Below, in pieces: positions 20,207-31,649 of a DNA stretch of 64,000 nucleotides. Each line of letters begins with the position of its first letter. Positions within the stretch are counted from its first letter, which is position 1. Origin of the DNA: Aculops lycopersici (lineage: Eukaryota; Arthropoda; Arachnida; Trombidiformes; Eriophyidae); assembly GCA_015350385.1 (NCBI GenBank), contig WNKI01000002.1:4644636-4708635 (forward strand). The letters are read 5' to 3'. Position numbers and translations under genes: made by a program. The notes below the pieces were generated by a model that did no database searches, was not told the origin of the DNA, and saw nothing but the letters and a program-made list of their open reading frames with translations.

Positions 20207-21820
20207 TTAATCGCTTGCTATTTCACGTTCCGCCTCCTCGCGCGCCTTCTTCAGTTGCTTGAGCAGCTTGCTCTTGTAGACTTTAGTGTTGTATTGCATA
20301 GCTGGCTTTAGTTTGTTCATAAAGTCAATCAACTCCTTGGGCAAATCTAGTCCAGCAATCTCGAGACTCTCTTTGTTGTCGCGGAAGTTATTGAAGAACT
20401 CCTCAACATCCTGCATGTCGTCATCGGATACACAAGTAACGGTTGAAATGTCCACATCCGGGCCAGTGAGCACCTCGCCAACTTGCAGACGCGGATCATC
20501 TGGGCCAGCGCACATGTTTTTTGTCACGGCGATCAAAATGTCCTCCTTGTCCTCCTTGAAAACTTCGATGGCTGGCTCATAGAATTCCTGTAGCTGAACT
20601 ATGCCACGGAAGTAGTCGCTCTCGTAGTTGGTTATCTTTCTATCCTCCGCGGTATTCAAATACTTCAACTTTAGGCCAGTTTCTAAGGTATCAGCCTCGA
20701 AATCCATCCAAGAGGTTAGGATCAAGTAGTCGTGGATAGTTTGCAGTTGAAAAATGAGATACTTGTCCACCGTTATCCTCTGACCACTCTGACCCTCAAC
20801 GAGGTCCTGTTTAACTGTTTCCAGGTAAACCTTGTAGGCTTGGTGCGCTGTCAACATGTGCTCGCGCCAAGCAATCATTAGTTTCATTAGCTCGTAGCCG
20901 AAAGCAATCAAATTCAAAGCGTCGCCTCTGTAATCAAGCTCATCCTTGCTCTTCACATTAACCGAGTCCAAGTCCTCAATGCCCAGGTAGTTTAGGGCGC
21001 TCTCCATTATTGGAGCCCAGTCGATGGAGAAGGTTGAGAATTGGTTCTTAACAAAGTAAATGTCCTCATCAACCTCCTCGATCAAGGCCAACACGCGTCC
21101 CTTGCTGTCCAATTGGAGCAAGGATGACATCGAATCGACTGCCCCTTTGAATTGCTCTGGCAGTTTCTTGAAAACACCCTTGGTCTCTTGGTAGGCTCCC
21201 TTTGTTACATCATAGGCCTCCTTTGTTGCGACTTTAGTCGCTTGGTAGGCCTCCTTGAAGGCGGACTTGAATTTCTTCGAAAAGTGATGCTTTCGCTTTG
21301 CAGGGGGCGCTTCAATGATTGGCGTGCTCCTATCTTCAGTCGTCCTAAGAGTGCCCAACCTTGGTCGAATCGCTTGTCTCTGCTTGAGTCTACCAACAGG
21401 CTGCTGCTGCTGCTCCTCCCCCTTGTCATTTCCGCCATTCTTCTTTCCCAAGCCAAACAGTCCACCGCCCGACTTTTCCTGCTGATTTGACTTGCTGCTC
21501 GGTCCTTTATCACTCAAGTCGTCCTCGGGTTGGTTCTCAATTTGATCCATCACAGCCTTAGCCAAACGGTGTATTTTCTGACGGGAATTCTTCGTGTTCG
21601 TGGATGGAGCACCCGCCGAACCTTCGGCCAGCTCTTTCGCCAACTTCTTCGCCTCAGCCTCATCGAACTTACCCCTGACGAGATAATCCTCCTCCCGAGC
21701 TGCACGAACATCCTTGCCCTTGAATAGATCTAAGATTCCATCGGCTCGGGCACAGTCGGTGATCAGCATCAAGAGAGCGGCCAGCAACAAGTGTCCGCGA
21801 ATGACTTGCAAGCAAACCAT
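20207..21820 (-). CDS. Secreted helical orphan protein (537 aa), parent of the adjacent pseudogene
   Basis: I do not recognise this family. Residues 1 to about 26 (VIRGHLLLAALLMLITDC) are a signal peptide. Residues 30-150 are charged and low complexity with Gln runs. Residues about 175-230 contain an alternating Lys/Ala/Tyr helical segment with short repeats (AYQATKVATKEAYDVTKGAY). The remainder (about 235-537) looks like a mostly helical globular domain with only two cysteines (NMCAGPDD and VTCVSDDD, about 30 residues apart), which may form one disulphide bond. It is a single exon with an intact frame. The degraded copy at 18134-19498 shows that the locus has undergone tandem duplication, as is common for secreted, fast-evolving families. 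A TATA-like element lies about 200 bp upstream (22024-22031). Confidence 0.87.
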   Translation of the reverse strand: MVCLQVIRGHLLLAALLMLITDCARADGILDLFKGKDVRAAREEDYLVRGKFDEAEAKKLAKELAEGSAGAPSTNTKNSRQKIHRLAKAVMDQIENQPEDDLSDKGPSSKSNQQEKSGGGLFGLGKKNGGNDKGEEQQQQPVGRLKQRQAIRPRLGTLRTTEDRSTPIIEAPPAKRKHHFSKKFKSAFKEAYQATKVATKEAYDVTKGAYQETKGVFKKLPEQFKGAVDSMSSLLQLDSKGRVLALIEEVDEDIYFVKNQFSTFSIDWAPIMESALNYLGIEDLDSVNVKSKDELDYRGDALNLIAFGYELMKLMIAWREHMLTAHQAYKVYLETVKQDLVEGQSGQRITVDKYLIFQLQTIHDYLILTSWMDFEADTLETGLKLKYLNTAEDRKITNYESDYFRGIVQLQEFYEPAIEVFKEDKEDILIAVTKNMCAGPDDPRLQVGEVLTGPDVDISTVTCVSDDDMQDVEEFFNNFRDNKESLEIAGLDLPKELIDFMNKLKPAMQYNTKVYKSKLLKQLKKAREEAEREIASD

Positions 21821-22544
21821 TGTCTCGGCTTCTAATATTGACAGTCACCCTCCAATTTGATGAATCTCTGGCACCAGTAGTTAATATCTCCACTCCAGTT
21901 GGCAGTCGATTCAAGCTGCTCGCTAGAATTAAAAATTTTAATAACTTGAGTCGATGATGATGATGCTGATGAAGAATCTCTCGCTCGCTCACGTTATACG
22001 ATCGAGTTTGAGTTTGATTTGACAAAATATAGCAACTACCAAGGGACCACAACTCACAATGCGTTACGTCACATTACTGGGGTACAATGGACGGTAGAGG
22101 TAACAGCATAGCAGCCGCGGCCACCATATCTAAAAAAAGAACCTCTCGAAAACTGTACAGCGACAAAGAGCATGGAAACCAAAAATATTCGTTGGCTACG
22201 GAGAAAACAGGCGGCAACAAAGAGTTGTATCTCGCTTGTAGTTGCTTCTGCGTTTTATTAATGTTGTATCTCAGACTCTTTGACTATGGAGCGAGTTTAT
22301 GTTTCTCTTCCTCTCTCCTACAATTTCAATTAATGATAATAATAAAAATTCTTCAAGAGGCTAACAATATCCGGGGTGGTGCTTATCTAACGAATGGAAT
22401 GGTAATGGTTGATGATAGCATTGATGCTGAATATAAACTTAACTTGATGGTAAAAAAGAAGTTGCTCATTTAGTTGGTTTTGCTAATTAACTCAGCGGCT
22501 AATTCGGTTTGGTCTACTGCTAACCTACTTCCTGTTTCTCAAAC
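21821..22544. other. Intergenic region between the 537-aa orphan and the tomosyn 3' end
   Basis: It holds the probable promoter of the 537-aa gene (TATATTTT on the minus strand at 22024-22031) and the tomosyn 3' UTR. A 128-codon plus-strand frame (22087-22473) shows no recognisable features and is not called. Confidence 0.45.
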
Positions 22545-23797
22545 TCAAAATTGGTACCACTTTTTATCCTTGAACTTTTGAGCCAATTGATGGGCAGCTT
22601 GAGCGTAGGATTCCGACGAGTTTAACATGTGCAAAGTTTTATCCTCAATCTCGCTAAGCTTCTCGCCACGCTCATCGAGACCCTCGCGTGCCATTCGCAT
22701 CTCATAGCCCATGGTGCCCACGGCGGCGCCCTTCAACTTGTCCATTCCACCGGCCGACGGTTGACCCGCGGTGCCCGAGCTTCCGCTTGCCCCGCTACCA
22801 CTAGTCGCGCCGGAGCCCAAATGTTTGGCCACGCCCCGCGAGGGCTTTCCCGACGAGCACTCGCCAAAGAGCTCGTCGCGATCCGATTGCTTTGTGCTGC
22901 TAGCCACCGAGAATAGGGATTTGAAGAAGTTTGCTCGCGGCATTTCGGGCATCTCGCGCGGAACATAAAGGGAGCCTATCATCTCGGCCACCAGAGCCTT
23001 GTACTGTGAGCTTAAGGTGAATTTTTGGATCTCGCTGGCCGAGGGTTGATAGAGACAGTGACCGTTGCGAGAGAAACACATACTAAGACTAATCCGTGGA
23101 CTGGAGTAGGGAACAAAGTCCACGTCCATCAAAGGCCTTAATTTGGGCAACGAGTGGACAGTTAAATTGCCGGTTGCCAGATAGCTAACCAAACAACTCT
23201 CGTCAGGAGAACGCATTTGCACCACAGCAGAGCGACAGGCGTACGAGGAATCGCTAATTTGGATCTTGGCCACCAGATTGTTCTTGTTGGTTAGCAAACT
23301 CTTACTAGCGGACAGGTAGAGCTCCTGAGCTGCGGCTTGATTGGCGGCCGCCAGTGCGGCGGCCGATGCTTTGCCATGGCCACTGATTAGACCAGCCGCG
23401 GCGGCGCCGCCACTAACACTTCCGCTTGTTTGATGATGGTGATGATGATGCTCCCTGTTGTTGTTGTTGTTGTGCTGCTGGCTACCTGAAAGTTGCGCCA
23501 GAGATGGTATCTGGTAAACGCGAGCCTGTTTCTCGGAGACAATGGTTAAAAAGTGGCCCTGACGCGAGTCAAACGAGGAGCCCGGCGACGAGTCTAGCTG
23601 ATGATGGTGACCTTGACTCGCGCTAGCCGACTTTGCTCCGGAAGTCCCGGCTGAATCGCCTGCCAGGGAATCGCCCTCGAGAGAGCTGCCCTGACTTCCG
23701 GTTGGCAAGCCAGAATTGGGAGCGGCCAAGCGCGAGGCTTCCGAGGTGAAGGGAGTCAGGCACAAGATGGCGCCGGGCAGACGGATGGCAGCGGAAG
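22545..23797 (-). CDS. Tomosyn: Tomosyn exon 8 (last): end of second propeller and v-SNARE-like tail
   Basis: The acceptor is CCACAG|CT at 23798/23797 (phase 1) and the stop is at 22545. The exon covers the end of the second beta-propeller (RLPGAILCLTPF, FLTIVSEKQARVYQIPSL, LPKLRPLMDVDFVPYS) and then the C-terminal SNARE motif. The tail reads SDRDELFGECSSGKPSRGVA, KLKGAAVGTMG, GLDERGEKLSEIEDKTLHML and ends KFKDKKWYQF. Mammalian tomosyns end KYKDKKWYQF. This R-SNARE-like coiled coil competes with synaptobrevin for syntaxin and SNAP-25. Ser/Gly/Ala/His-rich insertions, including a His run and an Asn run, interrupt the propeller loops; they are unlike vertebrate tomosyn. Confidence 0.95.
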
Positions 23798-23959
23798 CTG
23801 TGGATGTTGCGTAATGCGTGGTTAAGAGTTTGAATGGGAAAACGGAAGAGTCAGTTTACTATCTTTTTCTTCATGTCATATCATTTGATCTCCTCTTTGG
23901 GGTGGATGCAAATTCTCGCACCGAAAAAGCAAGTCAACTGGCGGATGAGAGAGACTTAC

Positions 23960-24103
23960 GAATTGGCTCGGCATTGACCGACTGCAACTGGAGCACCCGG
24001 TTGTCCTCGCTATCGGGCATCTGGAGTTGAACCATAAGCACGCAGCCACTTGAGGTGCCAAGCCATAGGGCCAGTTGGCCAGCTGCTGCCTCGCAAAGGT
24101 GAT
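23960..24103 (-). CDS. Tomosyn: Tomosyn exon 7
   Basis: A 144-nt exon with acceptor CCAATAG|AT (phase 1) and donor C|GTAAGTCT (phase 1). It encodes HLCEAAAGQLALWLGTSSGC and then VLMVQLQMPDSEDNRVLQLQ. This matches tomosyn SPCLWVGTTLGTVLVIVLNL, a strand of the second beta-propeller. The flanking introns are 162 bp (23798-23959) and 420 bp (24104-24523). The frame joins perfectly to exons 6 and 8. Confidence 0.87.
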
Positions 24104-24523
24104 CTATTGGTTCGGTGTTTTCGTTTCGGATAGATTAGTGTCGGTGTTGTTAGTAAAGGTTTTGGTATTAGTGGAGAAGAGTTGTGGCTTGTTAATGGCA
24201 AGTGGGATCATTTGCATTCTGCTTTGACGGAAGTTGGGAGTGTGTCTCACAAATGAGCGGTGGGATGAGCTCAGCGGTTGCATTCAATCATCTTTCGTCT
24301 CGCATACTTCCACTAAAACCTGCGGTATCTGCTGCTACTACTACTCCTTTCTGGTAGACAAGTCATTTTGCCAAAAGATGAGAGACGCAGCAAGCGAGAT
24401 AGAGAGACAGAGACGGAGAGAGATGCACCAAAAATTATGATTCGTCTGGATAATGCGATTAGCTGGCTTCTCCTCCCCCTTTCTCTCTCCCAATAGACGA
24501 GCGTTAAGGAAAAATATACTAAC

Positions 24524-24841
24524 CATTTGGTGATTTATGGTTCCCGCTGGCGGAAGTGACGTTTGCGGGAGTTGCAATGGCGGCGAGGGCGGTGGCGGCC
24601 GCCGATGAGGACGATGACTGTGCGCCTGTTGAAGTGCCCGAGGATAACGGCTGATTCGAGCCGGGGCTTGAAACACCGGACGGCCACTCGAGGAAACACA
24701 GACACTGGATGGCCTCGAGCTGCTGCTGCTGCTGCAACTTGTTTCCGCTACCTGGAAGCGCACCTGCTGAGGCCTCATTTGGGCCAACATAACTGGAGCC
24801 ACTGGAGCTTCGCGATCGATGAAACGATGAGTCAAATTTAT
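24524..24841 (-). CDS. Tomosyn: Tomosyn exon 6
   Basis: A 318-nt exon encoding KFDSSFHRSRSSSGSSYVG and then LEAIQCLCFLEWPSG. Vertebrate tomosyn has SFSRSRSSSVTSIDKESREAI and ALHFCETF at this point. The donor is AATG|GTTAGT at 24524/24523 (phase 1). The acceptor lies in GAGTAG, so exon starts at 24841 and 24844 are both in frame, differing by one codon. A longer overlapping minus-strand frame here is a shadow; this frame is chosen for its similarity and splice phases. Confidence 0.83.
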
Positions 24842-27800
24842 CTACTCGGATGGTTTTAGTTTAGTCGTGTGTTTGGTTGGTTTTTGTTTTTGTTTCGGAT
24901 CCATTTTGTTTGTTTGTGGTGTTGGTTTTCGTTCGGTTTGATTTGATTTTGTTTGTTTGTCCGGGGATCAGGTTCAGCGGCATTCCAATGGCAGTTCATC
25001 GAATGCAGCCATGGTTTAAGTCGCGAGGTAGGTGGAGAGAAATGAAGATGGGATCTAGTTAGTATAATGAGTCCATACGCCGCTAGCTTTTATTGAAGCT
25101 CGTGCAGCCAGTGAGTCAATTGAACACAAGTGAGCGAATAGGAAAATGAGAAGGGGAAAAGAGTAAGATTGGAGAACAATTGGATGGGCTACACACAAAT
25201 GCATAAACTCAAGCTACTACTTCTACGAGCTCCACTACAATCACCACTTCCTCTTCTACCTCAACTTCAGTTGCAGATGCGTAAGTCGTTGCTGTTGTTG
25301 TTGTTGCTACTACTAACGCTATTGTTGATTTTTCTCCTCTCTCTCTCTCTCTCTCCCCGCTATGCTAATTGGATCCCAGTTGAGCAACTGAACGGACGCC
25401 ATTCGCTTCAAGCTGGACGACTTCCGTTTGCGACGAGAACAACATTGAAATAAAGCTCAAGTGTAACTATGGACCTCAACTGGCTGTGGAAGTGGCAAAA
25501 CTCAAATCAGTATCCGTCAATCGACTACTTGTAAGCAGCAATATCGGCAAAAAAGGAAGAATCTCCATTCAAATGCTTTGTGAGTTCATCCGCCGGCTGC
25601 TCGTCGTTGAGTTGAGATTTCTCCCGAATTGTCCAGTCTTCCCGATGAGCAAAGATTCTCGCCGATGGGCGTGACCGGAATGGGATGGCGATCAAATGAG
25701 AGAGAGAGAGAGAAAGTCGCACGAGTTGGCACTATTCTTTGGTGCTCTCAACGTTACTCGTGTTCCGCACACAATCGGCCCACGAACACACGTCAGCCAA
25801 GCTAGCCAGCTAGCTTGCTGGACGTCTGGTAAGCTAGTCGGCTCTTATCTTGAGCCTGCGGCTAGCTCGCGAGGCTCGCACGTGAAGAGTAAAATTTACT
25901 CAGTCAAGCAATCTTTCGCAGTATAGCTGCGAGATTTGGCATGCTAACAGTTAGCTTGCCAAGTGTTGGGTTAGCGCGCAAAAGCTGAACCAACGCCGAT
26001 AACAGCGGCCAACGGGAAAGAAAGGGAAATACTAAGAGAGAGAGCTAGTGCTGAGGCTCGTGTTTGCGTGTGTGTGTGTGCCAAGCTGAGCCAATAGGAA
26101 GCGCCTTGTCAATCCCCTCGACCGGAAGCGAGTAGTGAGAGCCAAGATAGAGACAGGCAAAGACCAAAGCCAAGTTCGACAACCGGTTGCCAGCTTGGAA
26201 ACTCATATCTCAAGTCGCTCGCTTGGCACTTTCGCCTAGACGTCTCCGATTGTCTGCCTCTCTCTCTCTCTCTGTTGAACGACTGTCTCTTTCGCCGACT
26301 CTCTGATTGGCGGTCTATTTTGAATGCATTTCAAGCAACCAACAAGCAGCCAATCGAAAGAGAAAGAGGAGCGAGTTGCGAATTTAATATCTCGGAAGGC
26401 CAAGCGGCAAGCCCAGTGGCGACTGTAGGCAACTAGCAGTAGTGGCGGCAGTTGGACTTGCAGTGGCAAAGTTGCCACTGTGCAAGAGGAGCCTAGCTCG
26501 AGTGAGTCACTCGTTTGCCAAGTTGCGAATATAAATCAGCGCATTTCACTTCCGGTCGCTGCCGTCACTAAGCTAGCTAGAGGCAGTGGCGCAATTTGAG
26601 AGCTGCGTAGAGCCATCTAAGCAACACAAACACCAGCAAACATACCAATGCGCCGGCTAAAGGCGCGAAGGCCAAGGGCAAACGAGTGGCTTGCTGACGT
26701 TTGGAAGCCCGCGAAGGTCGCGCGTGTGGCCGAGGCGTTTGGTTAGCTTAGCTTTGGTTTGTCTGGTTTGGATCTTGTCGTGCCAGTTGAGTTTGTTGGT
26801 TGGCTTCCAGTTGCCATCCTATCGTCAGTCAGCAACTTGAACTGCAGTTGCTAATGCAACTGCGACTGCGACTGCGACTCCAAGTTCAACTTTGACGATG
26901 ACCACGATGACGACCAAAACCACGAATACGACAACAGAACTAGAGGGTGGCCTACGATGGCAAACATTGCAAAGTTAGCCGAGATAGCGGCGAGGATAAA
27001 TGGCCACGCCTCCGACAGAGCGAGAGGCGAACTCTTGGCTGGCGACGTCAGTGGGGTTAAAGTTTATGTGTTCCGGTTGGCTTGTATTTGTGGCAGCGGC
27101 TCTCAGCAAATGGACTGCAGCTTGGCTGGCAAATTTTCAATCACTTGCCGGGAGTTGCCACTCAGTGCGAGCTAGGCGATAGAGTTAGCCCGCCAGCTTA
27201 GCGCGAGCCATTCGATTGGCTGATGGGTGGGTCAGTTGGTGTTCTCATTCCCATTTGCGTCCGCATTCGCATTCGGGAGATAGGTGCGTCGGCACTTTCT
27301 GAATTATGCTTCCGTTAAAAATGGATTTCCAACGAAGTGCTCGCTGTACTTGGAGTTGTGAGAGGAATTTGCAGCCAGCCAGCCAGCCAACATCGACCAA
27401 AGGGGCAGCGGCCAAATCAAATTTGATCAAATTTTTCTCGACCAAAGCAAGTCGCGTCTGTGGAGCACAAGCGATTACCTGGTCGCGAGTCGCGAACAGA
27501 AGGCAAGAGCAACACCTAAAACAACTATTTTGGCCGGCCAAGTTCGATTGGCTGGTGAGCGGAACGGAAATGAATAAATTCGTGGATTATCTAGCCGCAA
27601 CCAACGACTGGCAGCGTGTCGTTGCCATCTGGCCGTCTCAGTGGCTTTGATCATAAACTCGCAGGCCGGCGGCTGGATTGAGTCTACGCCGCTCAAGGTC
27701 AGTTAGCTATTAGTGGTGCCAGCAGGGAAGCTGGCAAGCTAGCTTGCCAGCCCGCTCGCCATCCGCCGGCTAAACTTGACCGATAGTTTCGGGCATCCAC

Positions 27801-30552
27801 ATGGCCTTAGTGGTGGCTGGTGGTCGTGATGGTCGCCGTCGCCACCAACGCCGTTGTAGTCGCAGCCACCGGTGGTGACAATGACAGGCGCCAAAACAAT
27901 CGGGGTTCTCGTCGAGTCGCCTGGTTGGTTCTGTGCGCATGAGTCGGAATTAATGAGTTGGAGGCTTATTCCGTCGGCTCTCGTGGTCCCAAGCGCCTGG
28001 CGCTCTCTTCTCTGTCGCCTCTAAACTTTCCATCTAGCTTATTGCTTGGTCTTGCCGAGCTTCTGCCACCGCTGAATAGAGCATGACTTCGCGTGTCGCT
28101 ATTAGCCGGCCACTAGTCTGCCCAGAGTACGATCCAGTTGAGCTCCTAGTGTCACCACTGCCACTGTGAGACTGACGTTCAATTTGACGTTGATTCGTAA
28201 CTTTGAAAAGCTCAAGTTGGTTGGGCAACCATATGGCACAGTATGGATGGTCCTCGAGATGGACACACTCACCAAGATGCTAGTCAATGGAGCAAGCGAC
28301 TCAACGAGCGACACTCGCATTTAGTCTTTACGACTCGACAACCCGAGGCAATGGAATTCGGCCTACAAAATTCGACTGTCTGATGACACAAGCCTAAACA
28401 GCTGACCAAAGAGAATGGCCAGTCGGCGAGAGAGAGACTAGCTTTCACGCCGACATCGAGTTGTCGTGTCGTTGATGGCGCGCTACTCGCTGGCTGGCGA
28501 AGAGGTCGTTGCAGTTCTTGCAAAGGAAAAGCTCGCTTCCGGTCGCTCGTCACTCAACGGACCAACTCCATAGGTCAGCCTCAAAACACATATATACACG
28601 AAGGACTCCGCAAACCACAACAATTTGAGTCAATGGAAATTCCATTCGAAATCGCTTTGCCGAGTCGATGGGCAGAGCGAGAAAAAGGAACGGAAATCTA
28701 ATAGAATTCCCCTCCTGATTAGTGTCATCGAATGCTAGACGTTAACTGCCATCCTGAAGTGCCAGCAAGTTCAGCGAGTCGCTTGCAAATTTGCGATTGC
28801 AAATTCAATTGGAAGGAGGGGAGAATGCACATTGACAGTAGCAGTTCGAGTTTAGGCTAGATAATATTCGCGCTTTCGATTAGCAAGAACCACGTCGACG
28901 ACGAGGATTTGGGAAATATCAAAATGGGCAAATATTATTATCGTTATGATTATTGTTATCATGACGATTATTGAGTTGAGTTTGGATTCAGTGGATTCGG
29001 CTAGTTCGATCTAAACGGCTCCTGACAGTCGAATAAACTGAACTGAACTGAACTCAAGCCAACTCTCTATGCGCCAATTTTCGCGCATATTTAGGCTCGC
29101 TGACAACCAGTCGCCACTAAGCGCTTTCAACGTACGCGACCTCGAGGGAAAAGGCTCGCCTCTCGTTTGCTGGTTATCGTGGCAGCCAATTGGGCGAATG
29201 CACTTTGCCGCAACGTCGGCGCTGGTTTCAATTCAAGCGAAGCAATCGACAGACTGAATGCAGTCGGTATGGTTGCCTTCGTGTTTGCGGAAACAAGCGG
29301 CGCGTTTAATTTCGCTCGCTAGCGAGATCAATCAGCTGATGAGCTGGACACGTTTCGGTTTCAGCCTCAGCTCTACTTCTAGTTTCAATTTTTAGTTTCA
29401 GTATCATTTTCAATTGCTGTTGCCCTAAGAGGTGAAGTTAGAGTTTGGGTTGCTTCTTTGGCGCCGCGTTCGAAATTGTAATTTCAACCAAAGAGACGCT
29501 GAGGCACTCAGCCACGAGATGCTCGTGCCCTGCTTGGCTAGCCAAGTTGCAAGACACCTCCGTGCATCAAATAGGACAAACACTTGTTCTCTCTCTCTCT
29601 CCCTTCTGCACTCAAAGCTAGCTAACCAAACACACACGCACACGCCTTTGCAAAGGTTGGCGTCTAGAAAGGGTTGCGCAATGACCATTTATCGTCGCTC
29701 GCTGCCACAGTTACCCTTACCGTTAGTGATACCGTTACCGTCACTTAGCGTTACAGTTGCATTTGGAGCGCTTGTTGGGTCGCAGTGATCGCAGGTGCAT
29801 GAGCGAACAATTTCAAAAATGACGTTGCCTCAACGCGTGAGGCGCGCAAATTTTGCCAAGACACCACTTTGTTGGCAAGCGGCGGCAATTCACGAGCGAA
29901 GCCACATTCAATTCGGGGTACCAGTGGAAAACAAATTGAATTCCTCCGCTCCCCTAGAATCGGCTACCCGAGAATGTGTGTGAATGTCTATGTCGAGCGC
30001 CACTTTATATCCTTTTCGCTTCGGTGGTCTCCAGTAGCCGACACTAAGATCAGCGCAGTTTTCTTCTTGCGCTTCGTCGGGCCAACTTTGGCATGGTGCC
30101 GAGTCGAAATCGTTGGTGCCTCCAGGCGCTACTGCTGCTAGAAAGGAACTTCGTAGAAAGTTCAAGAGTGCAAAGCCAATTGGTGGCATTGGGCAAGAGA
30201 GAGAGAGAGCCGGCATCTCGAAGCTGGACTTACCTCCAGCTTCAAGGTCACCGCTAGTGCTGCTGCTGCTGCCATTGCAATTGGCTCTGCCAAACCAAAG
30301 AGTAAACTGAATTCGAAAGTGGATTTAGTGGAAAAATAGATAAGGAGATCTAAATTCAACTAAAGAAGATGATCTAGACGGATGAGCAGGTTAGCGGCTG
30401 CCCTGGGCGCCGCAATCTGCGAGGGAAATTTCCATCTTCCGCTTGCATCGAACCTGTTAGATGCCAAACCTGTGCGCTTGGTACGCTCATTGCGTCACTA
30501 TCCCGTTACTAATTTCGTTTCCTATCGTTTCGATTCGCTGTAAACCACTCAC
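24842..30552 (-). other. Tomosyn intron 5 (5.7 kb)
   Basis: Bounded by the donor GCAG|GTGAGT of exon 5 and the exon 6 acceptor. It contains a CT run (25339-25355), short GA/CT tracts, a perfect 22-bp palindrome at 27730-27751 and several AGCTTGCCAA and ACTTCCGG words. No exon with recognisable similarity was found in it, although small alternative exons cannot be excluded. Confidence 0.7.
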
Positions 30553-31249
30553 CTGCTTGCTGATATTGGTGCTGCTGATCTAATCCATTGGATCCTGGTC
30601 CCATTGAGTCGCCGCCGCTGCCGGAAAAACCCAGCGACGATTGGCCATCGCCGTTGAGATTACCGCCGCCACCACCGGTTCCGGCGCAACCACTGCTGCT
30701 GCTCGTGGCTTCGCCGCCGCCGCCACTGCCACTGCCACTGCCACTGCCACTGCCACTGCCACTTCCGGTTGCCGAGGTGTGAATAGCCGAAATGGACAAC
30801 ATTCGCGAGATTATGCGCTTATTCTTCGGCGGCACAACAATACCTGACGCAGAGTTTCCTGCGCCGGGACCGCTTGACATCGCGTTTGGCTGCACCAGAG
30901 AATCCGCCAGGCGTCGCTGGGCGCGCATCGCGGGACTCGAGTCGGTGAAGGAGGAAGAGCTTTGCTCGTTGTTGTTGGTGCCACCGCCCCCTGAACCGGA
31001 AGAGCTCGAGCTAAACAGCTGCGAGGCGGTCATTTGGCGCTGGAAGAGTCTTGGCGGTTGTCTAGCGGAGCCATGCAGCGAGCCGCTGCTGGCCTGCTGT
31101 TGGTATTGCTGCTGTTGCTGCTGCTGCTGTGAGCTCGGCGACTGGCGGTGCTGCTGGTGGTGGCCGCCACCAACGAGCGCGTTGGTGCTGAATTGGCGCT
31201 GGAACATGGAGTTTGCCGGAGCGAAGCGTCGCTGGCGACTCGAGGGCGA
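30553..31249 (-). CDS. Tomosyn: Tomosyn exon 5 (low-complexity linker, probably alternative)
   Basis: Acceptor CACCTGCAG|TCG (phase 0) and donor GCAG|GTGAGT (phase 1). It encodes 232 residues of Ser/Gln/Gly-rich sequence with poly-Gln, an (SG)n run and short basic motifs (RQRRFAPANSMFQRQFS, RIISRMLSISAIHTSATG). It falls in the hypervariable linker between the two tomosyn propellers, which is alternatively spliced in mammals. Its phase-0 start does not match the phase-1 end of exon 4, but it does match exon 2. It may therefore substitute for exon 3. The ORF is open upstream to 31414, so an alternative promoter is another possibility. Confidence 0.65.
30721..30766. repeat. CCACTG hexamer repeat inside tomosyn exon 5
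   Basis: Tandem CCACTG/GCCACT units encode the Ser-Gly run on the minus strand. Repeat length is likely to vary between individuals. Confidence 0.8.
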
Positions 31250-31649
31250 CTGCAGGTGATTGTTTTGGTTGGTGTGCGTAAGCGTGAGATAGCCAGTCGA
31301 GTTGGTGGTTGCAACGCGGCGAGATGAAACGACCAGCAGAAACGAGTTGAGAAAACGGAACAGGAAGTCGGGGATTTGCATTTTGGGCGCACGTAGGCGA
31401 GTTGTGTTACACAACGTTGCGTTGCCGTCAGGTTAGATGTCGGCATTAAGATGAAACAAAACGAAACGAAACGAAACCAGGAGAGTAACAGTAGAAGTTG
31501 CGTTGAGGTAGTAGTAGTGGTGGTCGTAGTAGTATGCGTAGTAGTATACGTAGTTGAGTCGAGTGAGTTAGTGGGTAGTGTGTGAGATGTAGTGAGGCGA
31601 GGGAGAGAGAAACGTTAGTCGGCGTGAATGGGCTAGAGTAGTTGCGTAC

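Noticed and set aside
22087..22473. 128-codon plus-strand frame with a hydrophobic stretch
   Set aside because: It lies in the flank of tomosyn, starts in a non-conserved region, and has no signal peptide, domain or repeat that supports it.
30792..31259. 155-codon plus-strand frame
   Set aside because: It is a shadow of the low-complexity tomosyn exon 5.
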